A stretch of DNA of 8,275 nt from Planctomycetaceae bacterium. GTDB lineage: Bacteria > Planctomycetota > Planctomycetia > Planctomycetales > Planctomycetaceae. Positions 1-7,468 of the stretch are shown here, one piece after another. Numbering within the stretch: position 1 is the stretch's first letter; each line of letters opens with the position of its first letter. The stretch spans positions 5,893 through 14,167 of the forward strand of contig JALWSL010000591.1 of the NCBI GenBank assembly GCA_027080405.1, read 5' to 3'. The position numbers were made by a program, and so were the translations under genes. The notes beneath the pieces were generated by a model that saw nothing but the letters and a program-made list of their open reading frames with translations, searched no databases and was not told the DNA's origin.

Positions 1-1
1 T

Positions 2-280
2 CTCAATTACCAATTGGAAGGCGGCTTGAATCTGTCAATCTGCTTCGAATGTGAATATCTGGCACCAGATATCTACCAGCAGTTGGAGCAGGAGTATTGG
101 AAGGATGCCATCTCGGCAACACTTTCCCACCTTGATGAAGGAAATAACTGTACCGGATCATCCGAATTGAATTTCATGTCTGTCGATCCCGGTACGGATT
201 CCCTGAATGTTCACGCGTTCCACCTCTATCCGGAGGAATGTGCGATTGTAAAATCCCAGTCGCTGTTTACGTTCGAATAG
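2..280 (+). CDS. C-terminal part of a DUF2617-like protein (5' end outside window)
   Basis: This reading frame is open from the first complete codon of the window to a TAG at 278-280, so about 92 residues of a longer protein are present. An in-frame TTG at 14 is probably internal, because the frame continues upstream of it. There is no membrane segment or signal peptide in the visible part. The closing stretch, with HAFHLYPEECAIVKSQSLF, resembles the C-terminus of DUF2617 proteins as I remember them from planctomycetes and actinobacteria, where an aromatic-H-x-(Y/F)-P segment is followed by a V-K/R-(T/S)-x-S-like strand. That assignment comes from memory and is only moderately sure. The family has no established biochemical role. 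The next gene on the same strand starts 140 bases downstream, so co-transcription is possible but not shown. Confidence 0.6.
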   Translation, partial: LNYQLEGGLNLSICFECEYLAPDIYQQLEQEYWKDAISATLSHLDEGNNCTGSSELNFMSVDPGTDSLNVHAFHLYPEECAIVKSQSLFTFE

Positions 281-396
281 AACCTTTCCTGCGGCAGTAT
301 CACTTGTTCGGGCCTCTCATTTTTGCAATGATGCATTGAGCCACGGCGAAATTTCTTGATCACCTGTTCCAACAGGCCAGGCTGTGTGTTCCTTTT

Positions 397-417
397 TGAT
401 CGTTCCTGTTTCGATCA
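397..417. promoter_or_regulatory. Inverted repeat just before the cytochrome gene
   Basis: TGATCG (397-402) and CGATCA (412-417) are exact reverse complements separated by nine bases, ending three bases before the ATG at 421. A second small palindrome, CCTGTTCCAACAGG, lies at 363-376. The first repeat could be an operator or a hairpin that covers the start region. No Shine-Dalgarno sequence is visible before 421. Function is inference only. Confidence 0.25.
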
Positions 418-420
418 TTC

Positions 421-1815
421 ATGACAATGCATGATAATGGGATGGACGGTATGATTCGTGCTGTTTTCTTTCTGTTCTTCGTTCTTGCCTGTTTTATTTC
501 TCCGCTCAACGCGCAGGATCCTCCAGTTGGACTGACGCCTGCTCAACGTGGTGAATGGTTGATCTTGAACAAGCCGTTCATTACCGCTGATTTCGATCAG
601 GAAACATTCGATAATCTGTGGAAGACCTGGCCTGAGCCGTTAAAGTCCCGTGCGAAGAATGCAACTTCGGAACAACGTCGACAAATGGCCTTTTCGCGGT
701 ATGGATTAACCGAACGTCCCCATGGATCGATCGGAAAGCCGCTTCAGTACGTGGTCACAGACCGGGGCGAGTGGGTGATGAACTGTCATTCCTGCCATTC
801 GGGAAAAGTGGCGGGCAAAGTGATCCCGGGAGTACCGAATTCCCTGTTTGCCATGCAGACATTGCTGGAGGAAACACGAGCAATCAAGCCACAATTGGGA
901 AAACAGCTTTCTTCGAAGGAAATCGCCTCGTTCTTCTTCCCGTTGGGGAGCACCGTGGGAACGACCAATGCCGTCATCTTTGGTGTCGCTTTGGGAACGT
1001 TTCGTGATTCTGAAATGAATCTCGTGACAAATGTGAAGGTTCCGATGCTGCTTCACCACGACATGGATGCTCCTGCCTGGTGGCACTACAAAAAGAAAAA
1101 GCAGATTTATATCGATGGCTTCGCCGAGAAAAATCATCGCGTTTTGATGTCTTTTGCCTTGGTTCGCAGCAACAGTTCGGAAAGATACCGCAGCTTTGAA
1201 GATGACTTCCGGGATATTTCAGCTTACATCGAATCGCTGGATGCACCTGTCTATCCTTATGCCATTGACCGAAAACTCGCTTCCAGGGGGAAAGATGTGT
1301 TCGACAATCACTGCCTGCGATGTCATGGCAGTTATGGAGAGAAAGAATCCTATCCCGAACGGACGATTCCAATAGACGAGATCGGTACGGATCCGGTTCG
1401 CCTCAGAGCGTTGCCGGTTGTTTATCGGGAAGGACTCAAAAAAAGTTGGGTGGGAGAATACGGAAAGCTGAATACCATTACAGACCCCAAGGGATATGTC
1501 GCGCCGCCGTTGGATGGAGTTTGGGCAACTGCCCCGTATTTCCATAATGGATCGGTGCCGACGTTATGGCATGTTCTGCATCCCGAACAGCGACCTGCTG
1601 TGTGGCGCAGAACGGAAGATGGTTATGACCGGGAAAGGGTTGGTCTGGAAATCGAATCTTTTGATCGAGTCCCTCGTGATGTCGTCACTCCGGCTGACAA
1701 ACGGAAGTATTTCGATACGCGTAAGTTCGGCAAGAAAAACAGCGGACACACTTACCCGAATGAGCTTGACGAACAGGAAAAACGGGCCGTGCTGGAATAC
1801 CTGAAGACGATCTGA
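421..1815 (+). CDS. Secreted RoxA-like diheme cytochrome c
   Basis: This is a 464-residue exported protein that should bind two covalent c-type hemes. Residues 11-31 (MIRAVFFLFF then VLACFISPLNA) form a signal peptide, probably cut after A31. Heme sites are C122-H-S-C125-H126 and C298-L-R-C301-H302. Between them lies an aromatic and basic stretch, DAPAWWHYKKKK (216-227). Residues 359-391, including PPLDGVWATAPYFHNGSVPT, match the C-terminal signature of the RoxA-like (rubber oxygenase-like) cytochrome family, and H375 is a candidate axial ligand of the second heme. The end, with YFDT, GH and a closing EYLKTI helix, also fits. The protein is shorter than true RoxA (about 650-700 residues), so a peroxidase- or MauG-like redox role is as likely as polymer cleavage; the substrate is unknown. 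ATG 421 gives ten extra residues before the signal peptide. ATG 451, preceded by a purine-rich GGGATGG, gives a tidier one and may be the real start. Confidence 0.88.
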   Translation: MTMHDNGMDGMIRAVFFLFFVLACFISPLNAQDPPVGLTPAQRGEWLILNKPFITADFDQETFDNLWKTWPEPLKSRAKNATSEQRRQMAFSRYGLTERPHGSIGKPLQYVVTDRGEWVMNCHSCHSGKVAGKVIPGVPNSLFAMQTLLEETRAIKPQLGKQLSSKEIASFFFPLGSTVGTTNAVIFGVALGTFRDSEMNLVTNVKVPMLLHHDMDAPAWWHYKKKKQIYIDGFAEKNHRVLMSFALVRSNSSERYRSFEDDFRDISAYIESLDAPVYPYAIDRKLASRGKDVFDNHCLRCHGSYGEKESYPERTIPIDEIGTDPVRLRALPVVYREGLKKSWVGEYGKLNTITDPKGYVAPPLDGVWATAPYFHNGSVPTLWHVLHPEQRPAVWRRTEDGYDRERVGLEIESFDRVPRDVVTPADKRKYFDTRKFGKKNSGHTYPNELDEQEKRAVLEYLKTI

Positions 1816-1983
1816 TCGTCCGGGGCGATTATCCGGGGTGATCCGGGCATCTGGATCTGACATCGCGATCAGCTGTTGAAGTGCGATGCTGGTGCGCAAT
1901 GTCGTTGATGCGCGATGCCCCTGGGTGTTTCGTCTCCGAAAAATGCCGAAAAGGCGTTCAACACCAACCCGTAAGGTTTGACA
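1816..1983. other. Convergent intergenic region with weak hairpins
   Basis: The cytochrome gene and glgA converge on this 168-base gap. It holds three TCCGGG copies (1819, 1832, 1842), an inverted repeat CATCGC (1861-1866) with GCGATG (1883-1888), and on the minus strand a short AACC/GGTT hairpin near 1970 just after the glgA stop. None has a classical stem plus T-run, so I do not call an intrinsic terminator. No coding sequence is seen. Confidence 0.35.
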
Positions 1984-3471
1984 TTAATCTTTCACATGCC
2001 TGGCGATGGCACGTTCATACACTTTCACATAATTACGGGCGCTGTTCGTCCAGGAGAGATCCTGTGACATCGCGGTCTGTTGTATCTGCTTCCACGTTTT
2101 TTTGTCTCGAAATGTCTCGAGTGCCTGTCGGAATGTTTTCAGGAATGAATCAGCGTTGTATTCCTTGAACGAAAAGCCTGTTGCTGTTTTGTCGGCTATC
2201 GTCTGTTCCGAAGCGGGCACGACGGAATCCGCCAGTCCGCCGACCGCATGAACAACCGGAATGGTGCCATAAAGCATGGAATACATCTGATTCAATCCGG
2301 AAGGCTCGAACTCACTCGGCATGAGAAACAGATCGGCTCCCGCCTCCATTTTGTGGGCAAGTTCTTCATCGAATTTGATGAGTGCCGCGACACGGGTAGG
2401 ATACTGCCTGGCGAGTTCCTTGAGGAATCGCTCGAATTCACGATCACCGGTTCCCAGAAAAACAAATTGAGTATCGTTATCGAGCAACTCCCCGGCCGCC
2501 TGTTTGATCAGATCAAATCCTTTTTGCTGGGAGAGGCGGGAAATCATGGCGACAACCGGAACCCCTTGTTCTTCCGGCAGACCAACCACCCGTTGCAGAT
2601 CGGTTTTGCAGAGCGGCTTGTTCTGCTCGACGGTTTCGGTGTTATAGTTGACCTTGATAAAACGATCCACCTCGGGATGCCAGGTTTCGACATCGACACC
2701 ATTGAGAATACCGACAAGTGAATCACCCCGATCGGAAAGAGCAGGGTCCAGGCCCCAACCCAATTCGGGCGTACAAATTTCTTTGGCATAACTCGGGCTG
2801 ACGGTCGTCACCATGTCGGCAAAAACGATTCCCGTTTTCAACAGATTCAAATCACCAAAAAATTCCATCTGTTTCCAGTTGAAATACTTCCAATCCAGGC
2901 CGGTCAGGGCCATATCCCAGTGCCAGAAACGTCCCTGAAAAGCGAGATTGTGAATGGTAAGAACAGTACCTACCTTTTTGAAAAGATCGCTCTGTTTTCG
3001 CTCCTCTATCTCGACATAAGCGGGAACCAACGCCGTCTGCCAGTCGTTGGCATGTATGACGTCAAAAGGACCAAATTGCCTGGCTGCTTCAATGACTGCC
3101 CGGGAAAAAAACACAAAGCGTTCACAGTTATCTTCGTACGGAATGTTTTCATACACATAAGGAGACGGACGATCGAAATAATCCGGCTGATCGACAAGGA
3201 TCACTTTGACGTCGGACTCTGGCAGTTCCGTTTCCAGAAACCGCCCTCTTGTTTCACGCGGGCCGACCGTTGCGACAAAAGAATCCTTCGCGGGTCTGAT
3301 TTTGAAACAGGATCGTACTCCAGGGGAGATCAACTGCGGATAATGGGGCAGAACGAGAACAACCTCATGCCCCTGCCTGCTCAACGCCCGTGAAAGGGCA
3401 GTTGCAACATCAGCCAACCCTCCCGTCTTGGCAAACGGAACCGCCTCAGAAGCTGTGAATAATATTTTCAT
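1984..3471 (-). CDS. glgA: Glycogen synthase (ADP-glucose type, GT5)
   Basis: GlgA transfers glucose from ADP-glucose to the non-reducing end of an alpha-1,4-glucan, building glycogen in the cytoplasm. The 495 residues cover the whole GT-B fold at normal family length. The N-terminal domain starts [22 protein letters not shown]15 in the KTGGLAD motif binds the nucleotide sugar. HANDWQTAL (140-148) and TIHNLAFQG (172-180) are family motifs, with H174 at the usual active-site position. The C-terminal domain carries ISRLSQQKG (310-318; R312 and K317 are the phosphate-binding pair) and SEFEPSGL (386-393), where E389 matches the catalytic glutamate. Residue 391 is Ser where the E. coli enzyme has Cys. 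All key residues are present and the gene looks intact. The ATG at 3471 fits the family N-terminus exactly, although no Shine-Dalgarno sequence precedes it. No other glycogen gene lies within the window. Confidence 0.97.
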   Translation of the reverse strand: MKILFTASEAVPFAKTGGLADVATALSRALSRQGHEVVLVLPHYPQLISPGVRSCFKIRPAKDSFVATVGPRETRGRFLETELPESDVKVILVDQPDYFDRPSPYVYENIPYEDNCERFVFFSRAVIEAARQFGPFDVIHANDWQTALVPAYVEIEERKQSDLFKKVGTVLTIHNLAFQGRFWHWDMALTGLDWKYFNWKQMEFFGDLNLLKTGIVFADMVTTVSPSYAKEICTPELGWGLDPALSDRGDSLVGILNGVDVETWHPEVDRFIKVNYNTETVEQNKPLCKTDLQRVVGLPEEQGVPVVAMISRLSQQKGFDLIKQAAGELLDNDTQFVFLGTGDREFERFLKELARQYPTRVAALIKFDEELAHKMEAGADLFLMPSEFEPSGLNQMYSMLYGTIPVVHAVGGLADSVVPASEQTIADKTATGFSFKEYNADSFLKTFRQALETFRDKKTWKQIQQTAMSQDLSWTNSARNYVKVYERAIARHVKD

Positions 3472-3497
3472 GACAGAATCAGTTCGAATTGGGCGTC

Positions 3498-3593
3498 ATC
3501 TCAGTGCTGATAACATAAAAAGCTACAGTTTTTCCATACAAAAATCTATTTCACCGACCAAACTGAGATCATTTTTCCCATAGCTCATGTTAT
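3498..3593 (-). promoter_or_regulatory. Nested inverted repeats in the glgA leader
   Basis: Two exact inverted repeats overlap in a crossing order: ATCTCAGT (3498-3505) with ACTGAGAT (3562-3569), and ATAACAT (3510-3516) with ATGTTAT (3587-3593). A TTTTT run (3529-3533) can also pair with AAAAA on either side (3517-3521 or 3540-3544). In glgA mRNA these would be alternative or pseudoknot-like stems about 27 to 120 bases before the start codon. A regulatory role is inference; short AT-rich repeats also arise by chance. Confidence 0.25.
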
Positions 3594-3608
3594 TGACTTC
3601 TCGCTGAA

Positions 3609-3651
3609 TGTGAACATAAGTGATAGCCCGTGTGCATAATGTGCATAAGTG
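3609..3651. repeat. Cluster of TGTG..CATAA repeats
   Basis: Three related units occur here. CATAAGTG appears exactly at 3615-3622 and 3644-3651, and TGTGCATAA appears twice back to back at 3631-3648. The first unit is the longer form TGTGAACATAAGTG (3609-3622). Such a cluster 140-180 bases upstream of glgA could be a binding site array for a regulator. I do not recognise the motif. Confidence 0.4.
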
Positions 3652-3840
3652 GTCGCTCGTCTGTTTGGGGAGACTCTCCCAATATAACATGCGCACCGCC
3701 AGCGTGCATCACTGGTGATTGCCCAATAGCGTCCAATTGCTCTGTTTGATCGGTGCGTACAGCTCAAACCGGGAAGGAAGGTACAGATTCCTGCTTCATG
3801 GAACTTCCCCACTCCGAAATGATCGCTTGAACGCGACACT

Positions 3841-3860
3841 TTCTATCGAGTTCTATCGAG
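3841..3860. repeat. Perfect tandem 10-mer duplication
   Basis: TTCTATCGAG is present twice in direct succession (3841-3850 and 3851-3860), in the gap between the HEAT-protein gene and glgA. Only two copies exist, so it is probably a slippage duplication. Confidence 0.6.
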
Positions 3861-3960
3861 GCTTGGAGATGCGCTTGGGCCGACTGGCGGTGCATCAGGC
3901 AGACGTCTTGCGAACATCGCCATCGTTACCTGATCGTTCGACAGCAATTGTCTGTATCGA

Positions 3961-6195
3961 TCAATTTTCTGCTGGCAGCGCAGGAATGCTGTAAGTGTGC
4001 ATTCTCGTTTCGGTCATTGCCGGAGAGGGCTTGAGACTGCCGATGAGAGAAGCCAGAGCCGTTTGAACCTCGGGATCCTCTGTTTTTTTCCAAAGGGACT
4101 TCAAATCGACAATCAACTCATCACTAATCAGTAATCCATGTTTCTGAATGTGGTAGGCGAGCGAAAGCACGGCTTGTCGACGGATTTCCGATGTCTGCTT
4201 TGACGCAACAACTGCTTCAGCCAGGTATATTTGTGATTCATTCGTTGGAATCTTCGCCAAAGTTGACACGGCCTCGGGGGCGAGTGCGGGATTTCTGATT
4301 GCGTTGAACAGGGCCTCGGTCGCAGGGGCCAAATCAAAAATATCCGACCGGTTTCCCTGAGCAATTTGTGCCAGCCAGTAGATAGCCGCTTCTGCACGGT
4401 TGGCCCGTTGTGCCGCCGTCAATGTCGGTTCACTATTGACAGCAAGGAAAGGAGCCAGCTGCCGTTCAACATCTTTACGTTTGTCGGAAAAAATCAGATA
4501 CATGCAACGCGACGTCCGCTGAACAGTCGTCTTCAATTCGTTTTCCATAAAGGTTGGGCCATAGACAACGATCGGCAAACCAGCGGTTCTCGCATCTGCG
4601 CGAAAGTTGGCGATTGTCTGGGGTAGATCCCAATCGACACAGTTCAAGTGCATCAAAACCAGTGAGATGTCACCTCGCTTGGCCGCCTGTTCGAAACCTT
4701 CTTTCCCGGTCGCAACGGTTTGCTGGTTGTAGCCCATCTCCCCAACTGCTGAGGCAATGCTGGTCCCTCGTGCATTGTTGGGGTCGATCACCAGAACTTT
4801 GCGGGCACCATCATCATTCAAAGCCTGGGTTAATACTTCGACAACCCGACCGACAAAGCGAAAACTCTGTTCCGGATCCAACTGCAGAATGCCAGCTGCT
4901 GCCGCAAACTGAATCCGGCGGGAGGGATGATTCAAACCTCGTATAAAAACAGAAGACTCCTCAGGGCCCGTTTTCAAGAGGTTGTCGTTACCAACCAGGG
5001 ATATCGCGGCGATTGCCGCTTCCGCAGCCCGTATCTGACCTGCTTCCAAAGAGATTTCGATGGAGCGATTCAGAACGTCCAATCCCGAAGTCAACGCCAG
5101 ATTGAATGATGTCCCGGGGCCAGTCGGCATCGATTCTTTCCAACCGACCCGGTAAGCCGTATCTGCAAGAACAGCAGAAAGAAACAATGCCTGAACTTCC
5201 CTGTTTTCGCCGGGCAGTCTCAATGCCTCTGATGCGTACCTTACTGCGGAATCGATGTTCGCGGCAGCTGGTGTGACAGAATAACTTTTCACCGTTGCCT
5301 GTTTGGTGTCCCATTTCCACAACGTAACACGACCTTCGTCATCAACAGGCCAGCTTCTTTTATTTCCCAGATAGCCAAATGCAGAATTCATGATGCGATC
5401 TTGCGCACCATGAGCAGTGATGTACTTCATTTTGTCCGCCGACCCAAACAGGATTCGGGCCAAAGCAACACGGGCGGCTGTCTGAACACTGGGGGGTTCC
5501 TCTTCACCGAAAGCAAAATACCAGAGCGGATCGATCATATCCGATTGAGCCAGAAAACCGATGGCTTCCAAAACCGCTGTCTGCAGCATCGGCTGATGGG
5601 AATCGAGGGCGCCAAACAGAGCCGGAAGAACTGGTCTTCCCATCTTCGTGATGATGTAAACAAGACGATCCCGATCCTGGTCGCTGTCGGGGTTTCCCAA
5701 ATGCTGAATCAACCGTGGCATCGCAGCGATGCCGATGTTCCTCAGTTCCAAAATTGCCATTTCCCGCTCGCGGGGAGATTTGTCCAGATCGGCCAGAATG
5801 CGATCAATACGGGCAGGATCATGTGCATTTCGTCGTGACGCCTCGTTCACCATCTCCATAAACGTCTGCGAGACAGGCTGCAACGGCTTTGTCCGTGATA
5901 GTCGAAACAGTTCCACCGTTCCAAAACGATCCCGGATTGCCAACAATTCCTTATCCGACAACTTGCTGTCAACCAGATCTTGCAGATACTTTTTCGCCAG
6001 ATCGAACCGCCCCAACTCTGTCATCAAGGTGACAGCTTCAAACCGATCTTCCGGAGTTTTCGGCTCAACAGCTAACGGAGAATCCTCCGAATCAGCCGGT
6101 TCCGACGGCTTATCCTGAGCCTGAAGCAATATGATCGCATTTGTTGATAATACGACTATTCCAGCGAGTACCCATTTTGTCCACGGTCTCGACAT
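3961..6195 (-). CDS. Exported HEAT-repeat protein with degenerate receiver domain
   Basis: This is a 744-residue protein with no close named family that I recognise. Residues 7-26 form a signal peptide or membrane anchor, probably cut after A26 (LLQA, then QDKP), and are followed by an acidic, Pro-rich linker. Residues 148-250 and 391-443 are alpha-helical, HEAT-like repeats (for example AVLEAIGFLAQ), 311-350 look TPR-like, and 603-720 return to HEAT-like helices. Between them, residues 466-584 read as a CheY-like receiver: strand KVLVID (466-471), helix, strand ISLVLMH (510-516), strand LPIVVYG (540-546). At the phospho-acceptor position an active receiver has Asp; here it is H516, and the second acidic residue after D471 is Pro, so phosphorylation is unlikely. 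The protein is probably a scaffold or binding protein outside the cytoplasmic membrane; partners are unknown. The start is supported by GGAG at 6204-6207, eight bases before the ATG. The gene looks intact and stands alone. Confidence 0.87.
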   Translation of the reverse strand: MSRPWTKWVLAGIVVLSTNAIILLQAQDKPSEPADSEDSPLAVEPKTPEDRFEAVTLMTELGRFDLAKKYLQDLVDSKLSDKELLAIRDRFGTVELFRLSRTKPLQPVSQTFMEMVNEASRRNAHDPARIDRILADLDKSPREREMAILELRNIGIAAMPRLIQHLGNPDSDQDRDRLVYIITKMGRPVLPALFGALDSHQPMLQTAVLEAIGFLAQSDMIDPLWYFAFGEEEPPSVQTAARVALARILFGSADKMKYITAHGAQDRIMNSAFGYLGNKRSWPVDDEGRVTLWKWDTKQATVKSYSVTPAAANIDSAVRYASEALRLPGENREVQALFLSAVLADTAYRVGWKESMPTGPGTSFNLALTSGLDVLNRSIEISLEAGQIRAAEAAIAAISLVGNDNLLKTGPEESSVFIRGLNHPSRRIQFAAAAGILQLDPEQSFRFVGRVVEVLTQALNDDGARKVLVIDPNNARGTSIASAVGEMGYNQQTVATGKEGFEQAAKRGDISLVLMHLNCVDWDLPQTIANFRADARTAGLPIVVYGPTFMENELKTTVQRTSRCMYLIFSDKRKDVERQLAPFLAVNSEPTLTAAQRANRAEAAIYWLAQIAQGNRSDIFDLAPATEALFNAIRNPALAPEAVSTLAKIPTNESQIYLAEAVVASKQTSEIRRQAVLSLAYHIQKHGLLISDELIVDLKSLWKKTEDPEVQTALASLIGSLKPSPAMTETRMHTYSIPALPAEN

Positions 6196-6203
6196 GCTGT
6201 CGA

Positions 6204-6207
6204 CTCC
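6204..6207 (-). promoter_or_regulatory. Ribosome binding site of the HEAT-protein gene
   Basis: On the minus strand GGAG lies eight bases before the ATG whose last base on the plus strand is 6193. This is the better of the two Shine-Dalgarno sequences I can see in the window, and it fixes the start that gives the signal peptide. Confidence 0.6.
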
Positions 6208-6242
6208 GAATCAGTTGTTCCAGGCCTTCCGCTTCAACCAAA

Positions 6243-6259
6243 CTTGAGAAGCTCTCAAG
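6243..6259. promoter_or_regulatory. Perfect 7-bp hairpin upstream of the HEAT-protein gene
   Basis: CTTGAGA (6243-6249) and TCTCAAG (6253-6259) are exact complements around a three-base loop, about 48 bases before the start codon of the minus-strand gene. A related palindrome, GCTCTTGAGAGC, lies at 6491-6502. The shared TTGAGA core suggests an operator or a leader structure, but this is inference. Confidence 0.3.
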
Positions 6260-6333
6260 ATGGATCATGCAAAGCGCCCGATTTATGCCATTGTTGCCAG
6301 TTTTATCTACACGAAATACGCCTCTCATCAGTC

Positions 6334-6351
6334 TGCAGGTCATCACCTGCA
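6334..6351. promoter_or_regulatory. Perfect 7-bp inverted repeat TGCAGGT/ACCTGCA
   Basis: TGCAGGT (6334-6340) and ACCTGCA (6345-6351) are separated by CATC, about 140 bases before the HEAT-protein start. The symmetric 18-base site looks like a dimeric regulator site. No T-run follows on either strand, so it is not a classical terminator. Confidence 0.35.
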
Positions 6352-6899
6352 AATGCAAGAACCTATTCGTGGAAACATCGCCGTGCCGCAAAAAATCTGC
6401 AGCGGTCAAGCTCTTTTTGGACAAATGAGACCATCGACTCACTCTCCAATCAGTTCAGACTATAACGATCCTATCGAGCATTCCTGCTATGCTCTTGAGA
6501 GCCTGCCGGCTAATTTAGTCCCGAAAAAGCGTTAGCAATCAGATAATTCCTTTGATCAACAAAACCCGTATAATCGGACCGGCCCCCACGTTCGAATAAA
6601 CCGATCAAAATACCTTACTGGCTTGAACTGCAATTATTTTCCGCTGACGGGAACAGATAAATACGCTGTATCCCACTGATATAATTAGAGTTACAACCTG
6701 TTGGTCGACTCGAGGTTTGAAAAGTTCTGGAAAAGCGGAGAAAAATAACCTTTTGGCCCCTTCACTCACACGATTTTGGCCGATATAGTAGGTCTCGCGG
6801 CTCGGTTTGGTGATGTTGATTCTTCACTTGGAGCTTCAAGCGTTGTGAATGAGCCGCATTCGTAGATTAGCCCTTCGAAATTGGGCTGATTGACGCCAT

Positions 6900-6978
<79 letters not shown>

Positions 6979-6982
6979 GTTT

Positions 6983-7002
6983 TTCCAGTTGCGAAACTGG
7001 AA
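6983..7002 (+). other. Small hairpin just after the tRNA
   Basis: TTCCAGTT (6983-6990) and AACTGGAA (6995-7002) form a perfect 8-bp stem with a GCGA loop, a stable GNRA type. No T-run follows. It may be a processing or 3'-end signal between the tRNA and the terminator. Confidence 0.4.
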
Positions 7003-7018
7003 GACCGCCAAGTTATAG

Positions 7019-7050
7019 AAAAGGCCGATGCCGCAAGGTGTCGGCCTTTT
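7019..7050 (+). terminator. Intrinsic terminator of the tRNA gene, probably bidirectional
   Basis: AAAAGGCCGA (7019-7028) pairs perfectly with TCGGCCTTTT (7041-7050). The stem extends through two G-T pairs and two G-C pairs to a GCAA tetraloop (7033-7036). The A-run on one side and the T-run on the other let it work in both directions. It lies 44 bases after the tRNA. Confidence 0.85.
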
Positions 7051-7468
7051 CGCGTTCTATCGCCAGTTCTGGCAACAGGTTACGTTTCCTGAAATTCCTC
7101 TGACGAGTCTCAAAGTCTCACTCTCGGCCAGTTGCGCGACCTCATCCGGCCCCCCGGACGCCAACCCGCCGCCCCAAATTTGACCAAAACTCTCGGTACT
7201 CTCTGACTCTCACACCGCTCGGGTTATCGGCTGTTGCGAGCGCTCAATCAGTCTGAATCGATCCGGTTTCGTATTGTTCGAAGAGTTTCATCTACACTGT
7301 TTGCCTCGCAAGAAGTGCTCGGTCATTTCGCGCGGCGAATTCGATGCAACTCCATTCCACACTTGAGGTTGACTTCCATGACCGCTGGAAATACTATCAA
7401 AGCAGATTGTTGGGGGATGATAAAAAGTTAGCCGACACACGGTCAGTCTCACGTGGAGATAGTTCTCA
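7051..7468. other. Gene-free region between tRNA terminator and last gene
   Basis: About 420 bases show no supported gene. The region holds a GCCAGTTCTGGC palindrome (7062-7073), a TCCGG/CCGGA hairpin (7145-7158), and CT-rich repeats: CTCTGAC at 7098 and 7201, and ACTCTCGG at 7120 and 7189. An open frame starting with TTG at 7234 has no recognisable features. The promoter of the following gene should lie here, but I could not place it. Confidence 0.4.

Larger units (their letters stand above)
3472..3960. other. Non-coding gap, likely glgA leader and promoter region
   Basis: This 489-base stretch lies upstream of glgA and downstream of the HEAT-protein gene on the same strand. No convincing protein is encoded: the short open frames have odd composition and no family resemblance. 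The part near glgA (3472-3600) is AT-rich and holds the inverted repeats described separately. Further out are a cluster of CATAAGTG-like repeats (3609-3651) and a perfect tandem 10-mer, TTCTATCGAG twice (3841-3860). A clear sigma-70 promoter could not be fixed by eye. Confidence 0.5.

Noticed and set aside
1561..1815. Frameshift or fusion at the end of the cytochrome gene
   Set aside because: The frame runs without a break through the family's C-terminal helix (EYLKTI), so the gene is intact.
3757..3786. Possible SRP (4.5S) RNA core around GGGAAGGAAGG
   Set aside because: The GGAAGGAA stretch recalls the SRP tetraloop, but the flanking bases do not pair as required and the conserved symmetric loop is missing.
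3585..3839. 84-residue minus-strand frame upstream of glgA
   Set aside because: Rich in Cys, His, Arg and Tyr without order, and it covers the repeat cluster; it looks like chance.
3719..3994. 91-residue plus-strand frame in the gap near 3961
   Set aside because: It overlaps the end of the HEAT-protein gene, has no ribosome site or motif and an unprotein-like composition.
6110..6535. Overlapping short frames on both strands upstream of the HEAT-protein gene
   Set aside because: Four frames compete over the same bases, none with a ribosome site, family motif or coding-like composition.
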